The notes below the pieces were generated by a model. It did not search any database and was not told where the DNA came from. It saw nothing but the letters and a program-made list of their open reading frames with translations. From Cryptomeria japonica (Eukaryota > Streptophyta > Pinopsida > Cupressales > Cupressaceae): 60,000 nt of DNA. The translations under genes were made by a program, and so were the position numbers. Shown here piece by piece: positions 59,463 to 60,000 of this stretch. How positions within the stretch are numbered: position 1 is the stretch's first letter; each line of letters begins with the position of its first letter. The stretch is from the NCBI RefSeq assembly GCF_030272615.1, contig NC_081407.1, forward strand, positions 380,083,179 through 380,143,178. The letters are read 5' to 3'.

Positions 59463-60000
59463 TGTAGCGTCCTAAAATAGCGACACTTGCAATTTCGACT
59501 GCATTTCGGTCTTCACGATGGTGACGCAGCACGCAACCTGAATGGAGACCCCGAAACCTGATTATGACACTAAAAACTGCATTTTCTTGCACCCTGGCCT
59601 GAACCTCCTTTGCACCCTGCTGTCCCGGGAGGTGGGACCAGAGCGCCCAGCGCCCTGGTCCTTCAGGACCAAGGCACCCAGCGCCCTAGTCCCCCAGGAC
59701 CATGGCGCCCAGCGCCCTGGTCCCTGGGTCCTATTTTGGGCCCGGTCTCTTTTGGACTTCGGGCCTTTATGTTTGCAAATTGGAAAATTATCTTTCTTGG
59801 TCGGCCTAAGGTCGGGAAAATCATTCTATCAGCCCTAATTGACAAGTATATAAACTACATTTTCCTCTCTCATTTGGGGAGAGACATACATGAGGGAAAA
59901 AGCGTGGAAACTATACTCAAGCATTCAAGCATTCAAGCATTCTTTCAAGCAATTGATCATTTCAAGTCTCCATTCAAGGCTAAGTGTTGCATTCAAGACA
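59463..60000 (+). repeat. Element E 3' LTR, first 538 bp
   Basis: Starts TGTAGCGTCCTAAAATAG and aligns with 52825 onward, differing by about 3% by eye, mostly transitions. The remainder is outside the window. Confidence 0.93.

Larger units (their letters stand above)
52825..60000 (+). mobile_element. Element E: LTR retrotransposon with gag and protease only, 3' LTR cut by window end
   Basis: 5' LTR 52825-54096 (1272 bp), PBS, leader, gag-protease ORF, short 3' region, polypurine tract and the first 538 bp of the 3' LTR (from 59463). The internal part is 5.4 kb and has no room for reverse transcriptase and integrase. LTR divergence over the visible part is about 3% by eye. LTR tip, PBS, polypurine hairpin and hairpin-bearing LTR architecture relate it to element A. 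The target duplication cannot be checked. Confidence 0.9.

Overview
The window is nuclear DNA of a seed plant with a large, repeat-swollen genome. The size and nesting of the LTR retrotransposons suggest a conifer or other gymnosperm, but that is inference. Only one ordinary host gene is visible: the 3' part of an intron-rich raffinose-synthase/SIP-type glycoside hydrolase (GH36) gene on the plus strand, positions 85-3284. Its start lies left of the window.

Positions 3285-7329 are AT-rich intergenic DNA with a possible solo LTR, a 35-bp and a ~122-bp tandem repeat and a (CA)n tract. Almost everything after that is mobile DNA. Element A (7330-about 23145, plus) is an old LTR element with a protease and a G-patch but no reverse transcriptase. 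Element B (11616-19021, minus, duplication ACATA) is nested inside A. It is a Sirevirus-type Copia derivative with a truncated gag and a long extra ORF. Element C (23477-33049, plus, duplication ATACT) carries one large unrecognised ORF. A decayed pogo-like transposase gene (F, 33564-35228 and 51371-about 52022) is split by element D (35229-51370, minus, duplication GCTGT). D is a 16.1-kb Ty3/Gypsy element of Tat type with gag, protease, reverse transcriptase, two RNase H domains and integrase. It also carries an antisense two-exon gene for a plant mobile domain (PMD) protein. A Sirevirus-like LTR fragment (G, 52156-52824) is interrupted by element E (52825 to beyond the window, plus), which has gag and protease only.

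The most interesting pattern is how the elements relate. Only D has a recognisable polymerase. C has an unrelated ORF but shares D's LTR tip, its polypurine tract with an adjacent hairpin, a ~500-nt leader module and a 3' hairpin module. Several stems in these modules are kept by paired base changes between C and D. This looks like a non-autonomous satellite (C) that keeps the cis-acting RNA signals of its helper family (D). A and E form a second such pair: they share a primer-binding site, a polypurine tract inside a two-part hairpin, and GGACC/GGTCC hairpins around the LTR TATA region.

All element ORFs are decayed by stop codons and some frameshifts. Most stops can be explained by C-to-T changes at CAG, CAA or CGA codons, as expected for heavily methylated plant transposons. 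All alignments and percentages were made by eye.
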